A DNA stretch of 64,000 bases from an uncultured Collinsella sp. (GTDB lineage: Bacteria > Actinomycetota > Coriobacteriia > Coriobacteriales > Coriobacteriaceae). Position 1 is the stretch's first letter; the number at the start of each line of letters is the position of its first letter. A program made the position numbers and the translations under genes. This document shows, in pieces, positions 25,918 to 34,453 of this stretch. The DNA lies in the NCBI GenBank assembly GCA_900545605.1, contig UQZL01000007.1, positions 1-64,000 on the forward strand, given 5' to 3'. The notes under the pieces were generated by a model. That model saw only the letters and a list, made by a program, of their open reading frames with translations. It had not been told where the DNA came from and searched no databases.

Positions 25918-26454
25918 ATGTCTAAGCGTTGGTACGTCGTTCACACTTACTCTGGATACGAGAACCGCGTAAAGTCCGATCTCGAGCATCGTATCGAGAC
26001 CATGGGCATGCAGGACCGTATCTTTGATATCGAGATTCCTATGGAGCGCGTCACCGAGATCAAAGAGGGTGGCAAGCGCGAGACCAAGGATTCCAAGATT
26101 TTCCCGGGTTATGTCCTGGTCCGCATGGAGATGGATGATGATGCTTGGACGTGTGTTCGCAACACGCCCGGCGTCACCGGTTTCCTGGGCGGCAACGGTA
26201 AGCCCGCACCGCTTTCCCGCGATGAGTACAATAAGATGACTCGTCGTCCCGGTAAGGGCGATTCGCCCAAGCGCACCTCGGTTGATATTCAGGTCGGCAC
26301 GTCCGTCCGCGTCACCGATGGCCCGCTTACCGACTTTGATGGCAAGGTCTCCGAGGTTAACACCGAGGCTGGCAAGCTCAAGGTCACGCTGATGATCTTT
26401 GGCCGCGAGACGCCGGTCGAGTTGGACTTTAACCAGGTCGCTGTCATCGCTTAA
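25918..26454 (+). CDS. nusG: transcription factor NusG
   Basis: NusG binds RNA polymerase across the cleft and supports elongation and coupling to Rho or ribosomes. The 178 residues have the NGN domain (KRWYVVHTYSGYENRVKSDL at the start, FPGYVLVRM in the middle) and a C-terminal KOW domain (VRVTDGPLTDFDGKVSEVN). No inserted domain is present. It is cotranscribed with secE. Its usual contacts on RNA polymerase (the beta' clamp helices and beta gate loop) lie away from the altered segments in this window. Confidence 0.96.
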   Translation: MSKRWYVVHTYSGYENRVKSDLEHRIETMGMQDRIFDIEIPMERVTEIKEGGKRETKDSKIFPGYVLVRMEMDDDAWTCVRNTPGVTGFLGGNGKPAPLSRDEYNKMTRRPGKGDSPKRTSVDIQVGTSVRVTDGPLTDFDGKVSEVNTEAGKLKVTLMIFGRETPVELDFNQVAVIA

Positions 26455-26574
26455 GTTTTCGTCCGTTCGCGCGAGCGTGCTTCTTCTGTGACTGCTCATC
26501 TCAGGAGTGCTTCTAACACGTGCGTGCTTACGATATAGCAAGTACTTCACACTCGTGATTCGAAAGGAATGACC

Positions 26575-27003
26575 ATGGCTGAGAAGAAGGTTGCCAACGT
26601 CATTAAGCTCCAGATTCCTGCTGGTGCAGCTAACCCCGCTCCTCCCGTCGGACCCGCCCTGGGCGCTGCTGGCGTGAACATCATGCAGTTCTGCCAGGCC
26701 TTTAACGCCGAGACGCAGGACAAGAAGGGCGACATCATCCCCGTTGAGATCTCTGTCTACGAGGATAAGTCCTTCTCCTTCATCACCAAGACCCCGCCGG
26801 CGGCTCACCTCATCAAGAAGGAGCTGAACCTCAAGTCTGGTTCCGCTAAGCCCCAGGCCGACAAGGTTGGTCAGCTCTCCCAGGAGCAGCTCACCAAGAT
26901 CGCCGAGATCAAGATGCCGGACCTCAATGCCAACGACATTGACGCCGCCAAGAAGATCATCGCCGGTACCGCCCGTTCCATGGGCGTCACCATCGCTGAG
27001 TAG
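26575..27003 (+). CDS. rplK: ribosomal protein L11
   Basis: L11 forms the GTPase-associated centre of the large subunit together with L10 and L7/L12. The 142 residues begin [20 protein letters not shown] and contain the [18 protein letters not shown] loop, the thiostrepton-site region. The ATG at 26575 was preferred to one six bases earlier because AAAGGA would otherwise touch the start codon. rplA follows after 117 bases. Confidence 0.97.
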   Translation: MAEKKVANVIKLQIPAGAANPAPPVGPALGAAGVNIMQFCQAFNAETQDKKGDIIPVEISVYEDKSFSFITKTPPAAHLIKKELNLKSGSAKPQADKVGQLSQEQLTKIAEIKMPDLNANDIDAAKKIIAGTARSMGVTIAE

Positions 27004-27021
27004 CGATTTCTTATGGTAACG

Positions 27022-27047
27022 ACGGGTGCTCCGAGCGGGGCGCCCGT
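27022..27047 (+). promoter_or_regulatory. hairpin between rplK and rplA
   Basis: ACGGGTGC pairs with GCGCCCGT; no T tract follows. It could be a binding site for autoregulatory L1 or a processing site; this is only a suggestion from position. Confidence 0.4.
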
Positions 27048-27120
27048 TAAATGTGTGCAATAGGGCACACGATACGATGTGGGAGGGCTCACGCCCGTTT
27101 AACCACAGGAGGTAATGCAC

Positions 27121-27828
27121 ATGGCTAAGCATGGTAAGAGCTATAACGCCGCTGCCGAGAAGATCGACCGCGCCACGCTCTACACCCCCCTTCAGGCTGC
27201 CAAGCTCATCAAGGAGCTCGACACCGCCAAGTTCGACGAGACCGTCGAGGCCCACTTCCGTCTGGGCATCGATACTCGTAAGGCTGACCAGAATATCCGT
27301 GGTTCCATCTCCCTGCCCCACGGCACCGGCAAGACCGTTCGTGTCGCCGTCTTCGCCGAGGGCGAGAAGGCCCGCGAGGCTGAGGCTGCCGGCGCCGACA
27401 TCATCGGTTCCGACGAGCTCGTCGCCCAGATCCAGAAGGGCGAGATCAACTTCGACGCCGCTATCGCTACGCCGAACATGATGGCCAAGGTTGGCCGCAT
27501 CGGTAAGATCCTTGGTCCCCGTGGCCTCATGCCGAACCCCAAGCTCGGCACCGTGACCATGGACGTCGTCAAGATGGTCTCCGAGCTCAAGGCTGGCCGC
27601 GTTGAGTACCGCGCCGACCGCTACGGCATCTGCCACGTGCCCCTGGGCAAGAAGTCCTTCTCTGAGCAGCAGCTCGTCGAGAACTACGCTGCCCTGTACA
27701 CCGAGATCCTGCGCGTCAAGCCCTCTTCTGCTAAGGGCAAGTACGTCAAGTCCATCTCCGTGTCTTCCACCATGGGCCCTGGCGTCAAGGTCGATCCCGC
27801 TGTCCAGCGTGACTTCCTGGCTGAGTAA
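27121..27828 (+). CDS. rplA: ribosomal protein L1
   Basis: L1 forms the mobile stalk near the ribosomal exit site and often represses its own mRNA. The 235 residues begin [15 protein letters not shown] and contain the conserved [21 protein letters not shown]. The ATG at 27121 has AGGAGG eight bases upstream, while the ATG six bases earlier is too close. A strong terminator follows. In most bacteria rplJ and rplL come next; here they lie 25.7 kb away. Confidence 0.97.
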   Translation: MAKHGKSYNAAAEKIDRATLYTPLQAAKLIKELDTAKFDETVEAHFRLGIDTRKADQNIRGSISLPHGTGKTVRVAVFAEGEKAREAEAAGADIIGSDELVAQIQKGEINFDAAIATPNMMAKVGRIGKILGPRGLMPNPKLGTVTMDVVKMVSELKAGRVEYRADRYGICHVPLGKKSFSEQQLVENYAALYTEILRVKPSSAKGKYVKSISVSSTMGPGVKVDPAVQRDFLAE

Positions 27829-27864
27829 CTGCTAGTTACTGCCTGAGCAAAGCAAGCATTGCTA

Positions 27865-27903
27865 AAGAAACCCGGTTCTGCCTTGTGCAGGACCGGGTTT
27901 CTT
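27865..27903 (+). terminator. terminator after rplA
   Basis: AAGAAACCCGGTTCTGC pairs with GCAGGACCGGGTTTCTT with one G-U pair, ending in a T-rich tract. It ends the secE-nusG-rplKA unit. Confidence 0.9.
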
Positions 27904-27918
27904 GCTATCTCGGGTCAA

Positions 27919-27955
27919 AACCACCACAAAGGGGACAGGCACCTTTGTGGTGGTT
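27919..27955. repeat. REP-like palindrome, CAAAGGGGACAGG family (copy 2)
   Basis: AACCACCACAAAGG and CCTTTGTGGTGGTT are perfect 14-bp arms around GGACAGGCA. The stop codon of the phosphoesterase gene lies at its edge. Confidence 0.85.
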
Positions 27956-28664
27956 ACCAGGGTGTTCTGGCCGTTGAGGACTCGATGGCTTCGTGGCGTT
28001 TGAGCTCGCGGCGCATGGTTTGTGAGTTGAGCCAGGCTGCTTGCCAGCCGCGGATGGGGTAGTGCGTCTGGTCGAGCTCAAACTGCGTATAGCCGCAGGC
28101 GTTGATGATCGTCGTTCCACACACATGATGACGCTCGCGCTGAAAATCGCAACCGTAGCTTTGGTGCACATGTCCGTGCACCATGTAGTCGGGATTCCAG
28201 GATTCGAGTGCTGTGTTAAAGCATTCGAATCCTCGATGCGGCAGATCGTCCAGATCACCCATACCGGCGGCGGGTGCATGGGTAAGCAGAATGTCGCACC
28301 CGCCGACCATCCTAACCTTACGCGACAGCTTACGCATGCGCTTGGACATCTCGCGTTCGGTGTACATGTTGGCGCCGTCGCGATAACGCATGGACCCGCC
28401 AAGGCCCGCAATGCGAATCCCTCGGTACGTGTACACGCTGTCTTCTACGCAGATACATCCGCCCGGTGCTTGACGTGCGTAGCGATCATCGTGATTGCCG
28501 CGCACGTAGATGAGCGGCTTGTTGATGACCGTTACCAAAAACTCAAGATAGTCCGGGTCCAGATCGCCGGCGGACAAAATCAGGTCGACGCCCTCAAAGC
28601 GTTCCTTGCGAAAGCACTCCCAAAGGCATCGTTCTTCGGCATCGGCTATGGCAAGGATTTTCAT
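27954..28664 (-). CDS. metallophosphoesterase with a changed first metal motif
   Basis: A 236-residue calcineurin-type phosphoesterase. Motifs in order are AGDLDPD (about 31-37), GNHDDR (about 57), LLTHAP (about 126) and HGHVH (about 163). The first motif, normally DxH, reads DAE (residues 8-10), so one metal ligand is replaced. This may alter metal use or lower activity. Its ATG overlaps the stop of the upstream ParB/BMP gene by four bases, so the two are translationally coupled. The substrate is unknown. The 3' end runs into a REP-like repeat. Confidence 0.8.
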   Translation of the reverse strand: MKILAIADAEERCLWECFRKERFEGVDLILSAGDLDPDYLEFLVTVINKPLIYVRGNHDDRYARQAPGGCICVEDSVYTYRGIRIAGLGGSMRYRDGANMYTEREMSKRMRKLSRKVRMVGGCDILLTHAPAAGMGDLDDLPHRGFECFNTALESWNPDYMVHGHVHQSYGCDFQRERHHVCGTTIINACGYTQFELDQTHYPIRGWQAAWLNSQTMRRELKRHEAIESSTARTPW

Positions 28665-30577
28665 AAGGCAGGGACTTTCGGCTCATCGTCGAGCTGCGGA
28701 ATGGTGCCTACCACGTTATCCGCCAGCCAATTCATCTCGACAATCTGCGTGCTCGGCAGCGGAGGGAAGCCTTCGATCTGTACCACGCCGTTCTGGCTGT
28801 GGAGCTCGCCGCCAAAGGGGTTGATGGATCCCTCGACAATGCCGTTGCGGAGCAACTGCACGAGTTTGCGCGTCTGGTAGGGTAGGCCCGGAGCGTAACG
28901 GATGTCGATAACGCCGGAGCGCATGCCGTACCAGTAGTTGACAGCGCGCACTTGGTTGTCATCGCTGGTCTCGTCCCACGTGCCGTGCAGAAGGCTGCGA
29001 ACGATGAGCTCGTAGTAACGGCCCCAGTTCCATACCGGCATGGCGATGCCGGAAACCTTGCCATCGACCAGGCGGTGGAGTCCGTAGGCCGTAGGGTCTT
29101 CGAGCGACTTTGACATGTCAGCGCCGGTCATGACGCTCACGCCTTCGCGGCACATGGCCTCGGCAAGACCGCCGGCGGGCACATCGCCCCAGGTGAGGAT
29201 AATTTGCGCGCGGGGGTCGAGCAGCGAGGCACCGATGGCAAAGGCATTGATCTCGCTGAGCGCGCCGGATGCGAAGACCGACGCGTGGTAGCCGATGCGA
29301 TGGTTGTCCGCCATGCTGGCGGCAAGGGCGCCCAGGAGGAACTTTGCCTCGTACATCTTGCCAAAGTACGAACGGACGCTTTGGTGGGGAAGGCCGATAG
29401 AGCAGTTAAGGAACCGAACCTGGGGATACTCAACGGCAGTTCTGAGCGTGTATTCCATCAGGCGGTGCGAGGTCGAGAAGATGACGTTGTCTCCATGTTT
29501 GACAGCCGTTTCCACGGCGGCGTAGAACACGTCCGGATCGTGACAGTCCTCGAACGCCTCGGTGCGCACGATACCGTCGAAGTGCTCATCGAGATACTGA
29601 CGTCCTTGGTCGTGCAGACTGTCCCAGCTCGACGCCGCACAGGGGAACTCATGGATAAAGGCGATACGCAGGGGGTTGGCCGCCGAATAGACAGTCTTGC
29701 CCATAAAGAAGTTGAGCACGCCGGAGGTGGACTTGGCGGGCGACTCCTCCTCATCGACGCTCGGCGCTTCGACAAGATCGACCTTGTCCTCGTCATTTTT
29801 GCCGGCAATGACCAGCTCGCGCCAAATCTTGCACAGGCGGTTTACGACGATATCCGTCGGCGTATCCAGCAGGCGGTCCTGGTTGTACACATTGAGGTAG
29901 ACGAGCATGGCGTCGGCAGGCGTAATGTCCAGGTGGTCGCCGCCTGCGCGAAGGTAGGCGCGCTTAAAGAGCAGGAAGGTGTGGCGCAGGTAGTCGACCT
30001 TTTTCTGCGGCCATTTTTCGATAAGGTTCTGACCGAGCATCTTGGCGAGCGTCTCGTAGCTTCCCTCACGCGAGAACTCGATCTCGTATAGGGGGCAGAC
30101 GCGCCAAAACGCGCAGAATTCACCGTACAGGCGGCTTTCGACGGAATCCCATGTGCCGGGGTAAAGACGGGTGACCTTGGCCGAAATCGTCGGGGCGTCT
30201 AGGAATTTGAGGACACTGACGCGTTTGTTGCCTTCCTGGACATAGAACCGATGCATAAACTCGGTGACGATGATGGGGTCGCGATAGCCCTCGGTTACCT
30301 GGATGTCGTAGAGGTTGGACCACTTGCGGGCGAACTCGGTGTTAAACGGAAGCAGGGGCATAAAGTTACACGAAAAGGCGGACTGACGGCCTTTGGTGAC
30401 CGTGCCGACGACCATTTCGAGCGGAATATCCCTTAGGCCGACATTCTCTCGCTGACCTAAGGGGAGCTGAGCAACCAAGCTATCGAGGTCCGTAAGGTAT
30501 GGGTGCTCGCTTTGGCTGATGGCGCGACGGCGTCCCTGCTCGCCGCGCTTGCGTGCTTGACGATAGGCCTCTTCCAT
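28661..30577 (-). CDS. ParB-like / BMP (PnrA-like) ligand-binding fusion protein
   Basis: A 638-residue protein without signal peptide or lipobox, hence cytoplasmic. Residues about 45-145 look like a ParB/sulfiredoxin-type domain (YRDPIIVTEFMHRFYVQEGNKRVSVLKFL). Residues about 150-300 are unassigned and helical. Residues about 305-560 resemble the BMP/PnrA family that binds nucleosides outside the cell (IAFIHEF at the start, FSTSHRLMEYTL, GALAASM and GYHASVFASGALSEINAFAIG). A cytoplasmic BMP domain suggests sensing rather than uptake. No permease or ATPase is adjacent. It overlaps a metallophosphoesterase gene by four bases. Similar proteins occur in Clostridia and Coriobacteria as uncharacterised BMP proteins. 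Confidence 0.75.
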   Translation of the reverse strand: MEEAYRQARKRGEQGRRRAISQSEHPYLTDLDSLVAQLPLGQRENVGLRDIPLEMVVGTVTKGRQSAFSCNFMPLLPFNTEFARKWSNLYDIQVTEGYRDPIIVTEFMHRFYVQEGNKRVSVLKFLDAPTISAKVTRLYPGTWDSVESRLYGEFCAFWRVCPLYEIEFSREGSYETLAKMLGQNLIEKWPQKKVDYLRHTFLLFKRAYLRAGGDHLDITPADAMLVYLNVYNQDRLLDTPTDIVVNRLCKIWRELVIAGKNDEDKVDLVEAPSVDEEESPAKSTSGVLNFFMGKTVYSAANPLRIAFIHEFPCAASSWDSLHDQGRQYLDEHFDGIVRTEAFEDCHDPDVFYAAVETAVKHGDNVIFSTSHRLMEYTLRTAVEYPQVRFLNCSIGLPHQSVRSYFGKMYEAKFLLGALAASMADNHRIGYHASVFASGALSEINAFAIGASLLDPRAQIILTWGDVPAGGLAEAMCREGVSVMTGADMSKSLEDPTAYGLHRLVDGKVSGIAMPVWNWGRYYELIVRSLLHGTWDETSDDNQVRAVNYWYGMRSGVIDIRYAPGLPYQTRKLVQLLRNGIVEGSINPFGGELHSQNGVVQIEGFPPLPSTQIVEMNWLADNVVGTIPQLDDEPKVPAL

Positions 30578-30632
30578 GGTGTCTACTCCCTTAGTCGTTT
30601 AAACAACGATATGAACCATGGTACCACGAATG

Positions 30633-30672
30633 AAAACCACTACAAAGATGCCTGTCCCCTTTGCGGTGGTTT
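30633..30672. repeat. REP-like palindrome, CAAAGGGGACAGG family (copy 3)
   Basis: AAACCACTACAAAG and CTTTGCGGTGGTTT form the arms, with core GATGCCTGTCCC (inverted relative to copy 2). The stop codon of mscS lies at its edge, exactly as in copy 2. Confidence 0.8.
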
Positions 30673-31438
30673 AGGCGATGATGGGGGCGATGGCGCGGAT
30701 GCAGGCGTCGGCTGCCGTGAAAGTAGTGCTGTCGTCGCTGACGATAAAGATGATCTTTCCTTTGATGCCAAAGTCGCCGATTTCGCTAAAGAGTACGTAG
30801 GGCTCTTTGTCAAAACCCGAGATGGGAAGCACGGCGGTCTTGGTGGCGCTGGTCAGCTCGTCTGCCAGTGCGTCGAGCGAGGCCCACTTGGACGTGTCCT
30901 TTACGGCAACGGGCACAGCCACACGCCCAAAGGGCATGAGGTGCACGAGCGTGTTCTTGGAGATATTTGAGTTGGGGACGATGATGGTCTGCCCACAGGC
31001 ATCCTCAATCGTTGTATGGCGCCAAGTGATGTCTTGGACAACGCCGGATACGCCGCCGACCTCGATATTGTCGCCGGGTTTGATGATGCCCATAAAGGTC
31101 ACCTGCATGCCGCCGATAAGGTTTGATAACGTGTCCTGAAAGCCGAGCGAGATGGCGATGCCGCCGACGCCAAGAGCGGCGACAAGCGCGTTTGCGTTAA
31201 TGCCAAAACAGTTGTCGAGGATAAAGCTGCCGCCAATCATCCAGATGACGGCGCGCGCGATGTTGATGAAGATACTCGATGCCGGAAGCGGGTTATCGTC
31301 TCGGTTAAGCAGATGGTTCAGGGTCTTGGATACGACCTTGGCGGCGACGGCGGTGCCTATCGCCAAGATGACGGCCCAGATGATGTTGTGGACCCACCGT
31401 TGCTCAAAGAAATGAAGAATCGGCTCAAACAATTCCAT
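30671..31438 (-). CDS. small-conductance mechanosensitive channel, MscS family
   Basis: MscS channels open under membrane tension and release solutes on osmotic downshock. The 255 residues show three hydrophobic segments (about 17-37, 55-75, 80-110). The third is the Gly/Ala-rich pore helix (VAALGVGGIAISLGFQDTLSN), followed by the beta domain (KPGDNIEVGGVSGVVQDITWRHT) and the C-terminal vestibule. The start MELFEPIL has AGGAGG ten bases upstream, better than an in-frame ATG 45 bases earlier. A terminator separates it from the upstream 5'-nucleotidase gene. Confidence 0.88.
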   Translation of the reverse strand: MELFEPILHFFEQRWVHNIIWAVILAIGTAVAAKVVSKTLNHLLNRDDNPLPASSIFINIARAVIWMIGGSFILDNCFGINANALVAALGVGGIAISLGFQDTLSNLIGGMQVTFMGIIKPGDNIEVGGVSGVVQDITWRHTTIEDACGQTIIVPNSNISKNTLVHLMPFGRVAVPVAVKDTSKWASLDALADELTSATKTAVLPISGFDKEPYVLFSEIGDFGIKGKIIFIVSDDSTTFTAADACIRAIAPIIA

Positions 31439-31482
31439 GTAGGGAAAACCTCCTAATGATCGTTCAACCATGATACCCACCA

Positions 31483-31516
31483 AGAAGCCCGTCCGATCAA
31501 ATTCGGACGGGCTTCT
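31483..31516 (-). terminator. terminator of the 5'-nucleotidase gene
   Basis: AGAAGCCCGTCCGA and TCGGACGGGCTTCT form a 14-bp perfect stem with a short loop. The T tract on the minus strand is short (CTTCTT). Confidence 0.7.
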
Positions 31517-31567
31517 GTGCTCGATATAAGGTTTACGCGGCGGGGCTGTAAGGCCCGGCGGTGTAGC

Positions 31568-33586
31568 TTAGCGTCGACGCTTCCAAATAATACCGAGCAT
31601 GATGACGATGACGCCGCCGATAAGGCACGCGCCAACTACTGCCAGCGTGCGGTCTCCCGTTGCGGCGAGCTTACCGGTCGTCTTCTTGGTGATGACCTTC
31701 GTGGTCGTCGTGTCCGTCTTAGGCGAGGGCTTAGGCGTCGGGGCCGGTGTGGGCGTGGGGTCCACGGCTGCGGAGCCGAAGCCGATGGTGCCGGCGAGCC
31801 CGGCCATCTTGCTCTCCCAGCCGTTCTGCCCAATCAGCGCCCTCAGCGCCGCCTCGCACGTGCCCCACTCGGTGTACTTGGTGGCGTGTGCAAAGGTGGG
31901 AAAGTCGGTCGTGTTGGTAATGATGTAGTTGTTGGTGGCGACGGTATAGGTCTTGGCGGGGTCGAGCGTACTGCCGTCCTTGGTGAGTGTGGCACTCACA
32001 ATGCGCTTGCCTTCGGGCTGCGTCCAATCAATCGTCACGTTGATGCCGCCAAAGGAGAGAACGCTGCCAGAGTCATCGCGCCACTTGTACATGTCTTGCG
32101 CCTCCTGCTCGGTGTGGCCGGCCGCCACGTAGGCTTGCTGAAGCTCGTAGCTGTGATTGCACTCGTCGCTGATCTGCAGCGAGTGCTCGAGCGCTGCCAG
32201 GAAGTCCGCACCGGTCATGGTCCAGGTCTCCACGGTGTTGCCGTAGGGCGAGATAGCGATGACGTTGCCGGCGGTCACATCGCCCGCAGCGATGCCGCCG
32301 CGGATGCCGCCCGCGTTCTCGATGGCAAGGTCCGCGCCTGTCAGGTCAAGATAGGAGCCGCAGATCACATGTCCGATGGTCTGGGCCTTGGTGGCGTCGC
32401 CCTCCTTGCTGGGGCGGAAATCGGTGGTGCGCACCATCTCCCAGCCGTGCGTGCCAGATGCGTTCTCGCCGTAGAAATAATTGGTAGAGCTCGTGCCGAG
32501 CACCTCGCTCGATGCGGCGCTAAAGGCATCGTCGAGCGGCTTGATCTTGTTGTCGTGGACCTCATCAAGGATGCTCTGATAGGTGGAGCCCTTGTTGGGA
32601 TCGGTCAAAAGAACGTTTACATCCTTGGCGGTATAGAGCTTCTCGTCGCTTTTGCCTGCGTATACCGCTACCGTGTCATCGTCGGTGCTTTCGGTGCCCT
32701 TGGTGTCGTACTCGTAGGGGATGGAAAGCAGTCCCACCTCGGCAAAGGCGCTGCCTGCCTCGACAACGTGGATTGTCTTGCCGTCGGCTCCCGTCACCTT
32801 CTCGTTAAGGTTGATATGCTCGTGGCCTGCGATAAGGGCATCGACGCCACGGAGCCGCGTGGCAAAGGTCTTGGCGTCGAGCGTGTGCGCGATACACACA
32901 ACAACATCGCAGCCCTCCTTGCGCAGCTGCTCTGCCTCGGCATTGATGGCGTTCGCGGCACTCGAGAAGCTGGTGCCCGCGACTAGGTCTGCACGCAGCG
33001 AGGAGCCAAGCGACTCATCCATGGCTCCTACAACGCCGACCTTGATTTGGTAGGCAAACGTTGAGTGACTTTCACTGTCCTCCCAGGTGCGGTTGAGCGT
33101 CTTCATGATGCTCGAGCTCCATACGCCGCTCGTAGACTTCGCGTTCGCGCAGAGCATGGCGAAGGACGTGCCGGTGGTGCTGTAACCGGTCATGGTGCGG
33201 AGTTTGTCCGCGCCATAGCTCCAATCGTGGTTGCCCGGCGTGGTCGCGTCGTAGCCGTCGGCGTAGAAGGTGTCCATGAGCTCGGCGATGCTCTTGCCCT
33301 CGCTCATAGTGGCAAAGGACTGCCCGTGGAAGGTATCGCCCGCATCGAGCAGAAGATCGGGGGCGCTGCCTTGGGCGCTGTAGAGAACCGCCAGTCCGTC
33401 AAAGCCCACAGTGCTTGCGTTGTAGCTGTACTTGTAGCTGCCGTGGATGTCGTTGGTTTGCATGACGGTCACAGAGCCGTCAATAGCGGCGGGCAGGTTC
33501 CCCGCGAAAGCGAGGCTTGGGATGCCTGCGAGCGCGCCGGCAAACAACGAGACGGTTAACGCAAGGCGGGGGACGAGTCTTTTCAT
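31568..33586 (-). CDS. wall-anchored 5'-nucleotidase / cyclic nucleotide phosphodiesterase
   Basis: A 672-residue exported enzyme that should release nucleosides from extracellular nucleotides. It has a signal peptide (1-28), a calcineurin-like N-domain with QTNDIHG, LDAGDTFHG, PGNHDWS and IAGHEHI, and a C-terminal nucleotide-binding domain ending near 590. A Pro/Thr-rich spacer (TPTPAPTPKPSPKTDTTTT) follows, then LAATGD, a hydrophobic helix and KRRR. This last part is a sortase signal with LAATG instead of LPxTG. The start MKRLVPRL has AAGGAG five bases before it. Nucleosides made here could feed uptake systems, but none in the window is clearly for nucleosides. Confidence 0.88.
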   Translation of the reverse strand: MKRLVPRLALTVSLFAGALAGIPSLAFAGNLPAAIDGSVTVMQTNDIHGSYKYSYNASTVGFDGLAVLYSAQGSAPDLLLDAGDTFHGQSFATMSEGKSIAELMDTFYADGYDATTPGNHDWSYGADKLRTMTGYSTTGTSFAMLCANAKSTSGVWSSSIMKTLNRTWEDSESHSTFAYQIKVGVVGAMDESLGSSLRADLVAGTSFSSAANAINAEAEQLRKEGCDVVVCIAHTLDAKTFATRLRGVDALIAGHEHINLNEKVTGADGKTIHVVEAGSAFAEVGLLSIPYEYDTKGTESTDDDTVAVYAGKSDEKLYTAKDVNVLLTDPNKGSTYQSILDEVHDNKIKPLDDAFSAASSEVLGTSSTNYFYGENASGTHGWEMVRTTDFRPSKEGDATKAQTIGHVICGSYLDLTGADLAIENAGGIRGGIAAGDVTAGNVIAISPYGNTVETWTMTGADFLAALEHSLQISDECNHSYELQQAYVAAGHTEQEAQDMYKWRDDSGSVLSFGGINVTIDWTQPEGKRIVSATLTKDGSTLDPAKTYTVATNNYIITNTTDFPTFAHATKYTEWGTCEAALRALIGQNGWESKMAGLAGTIGFGSAAVDPTPTPAPTPKPSPKTDTTTTKVITKKTTGKLAATGDRTLAVVGACLIGGVIVIMLGIIWKRRR

Positions 33587-33608
33587 GGCAGTCTCCTTAG
33601 TTCTTAAC

Positions 33609-33650
33609 AAAAACCACCACAAAGGCGCCTGTCTCCTTTGTGGTGGTTTT
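33609..33650. repeat. REP-like palindrome, CAAAGGGGACAGG family (copy 4)
   Basis: AAAACCACCACAAAGG and CCTTTGTGGTGGTTTT are perfect 16-bp arms around CGCCTGTCT. It lies in the short gap upstream of the nucleotidase gene. Confidence 0.85.
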
Positions 33651-33658
33651 CTAAGTCG

Positions 33659-34453
33659 TTAGCTCAGCAGCATGCGGTCGTTGGCGAGCTCGCCGCCCGA
33701 GACCTCCTCGAACTTCTGCAGTAGGTCGGCGACGGTAAGCGACTTCTTTTCATCGCCCGCCACGTCGTAGATCACGTGGCCCTCGTGCATCATGATCAGA
33801 CGGTTGCCCAGACGGATGGCGTCGTTCATGTTGTGCGTGACCATGAGCGTGGTCAGGTGGTTCTCGTCGACAATCTCCTCGGTCAGGTTGAGCACCTTAG
33901 AGGCCGTCTTGGGGTCGAGGGCCGCGGTGTGCTCGTCGAGCAGCAGCAGGCGCGGCCTGGTGAGCGTGGCCATCAGCAGGGTGAGTGCCTGGCGCTGGCC
34001 GCCCGAGAGCAGGCCGACCTTGGCGTTGAGACGCGTGTCCAGACCAAGGTCCAGGCGCTTGAGCAGCTCAACGTACTCATCTTTCTCGGCCTTGGTGACG
34101 CCCCACGAAAGGCCGCGACGCTGGCCGCGACGCTTGGCGAGGGCCAGGTTCTCGGCGATCTGCATGTCGGCAGCGGTACCGCGCATGGGGTCCTGAAACA
34201 CGCGGCCCAGGTACTTGGCGCGCTGCGACTCGCTCAGGCGCGAGATGTCGGTGCCGTCGAGCTCAATAACGCCCGAATCGAGCGGGTACACGCCGGCGAT
34301 CATGTTGAGCAGCGTGGACTTGCCGGCGCCGTTGCCGCCGATCACGGTTACAAAGTCGCCGTCATTCAGGGTGAGGTCGACGCCGGTGAGCGCGCGCTTC
34401 TCGGTGACGGTGCCCTTGTTAAAGGTCTTCTTGACGTGCGAGAGCTTAAGCAT
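33659..34453 (-). CDS. ABC transporter ATP-binding protein
   Basis: A 264-residue ATPase with Walker A GGNGAGKST (about 38-46), signature LSGGQRQ and Walker B LLLLDEHTAALD. It is the third gene of a substrate-binding protein, permease and ATPase set of the type that includes the streptococcal TrpXYZ tryptophan system. The ATG at 34453 was chosen because GGGGG directly touches an ATG nine bases earlier. It overlaps the end of the permease gene by eight bases. Confidence 0.9.
   Translation of the reverse strand: MLKLSHVKKTFNKGTVTEKRALTGVDLTLNDGDFVTVIGGNGAGKSTLLNMIAGVYPLDSGVIELDGTDISRLSESQRAKYLGRVFQDPMRGTAADMQIAENLALAKRRGQRRGLSWGVTKAEKDEYVELLKRLDLGLDTRLNAKVGLLSGGQRQALTLLMATLTRPRLLLLDEHTAALDPKTASKVLNLTEEIVDENHLTTLMVTHNMNDAIRLGNRLIMMHEGHVIYDVAGDEKKSLTVADLLQKFEEVSGGELANDRMLLS

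Noticed and set aside
25531..27636. A 701-codon antisense frame over secE-nusG-rplK-rplA
   Set aside because: It runs across four known genes and their intergenic gaps, with no motif or ribosome site.
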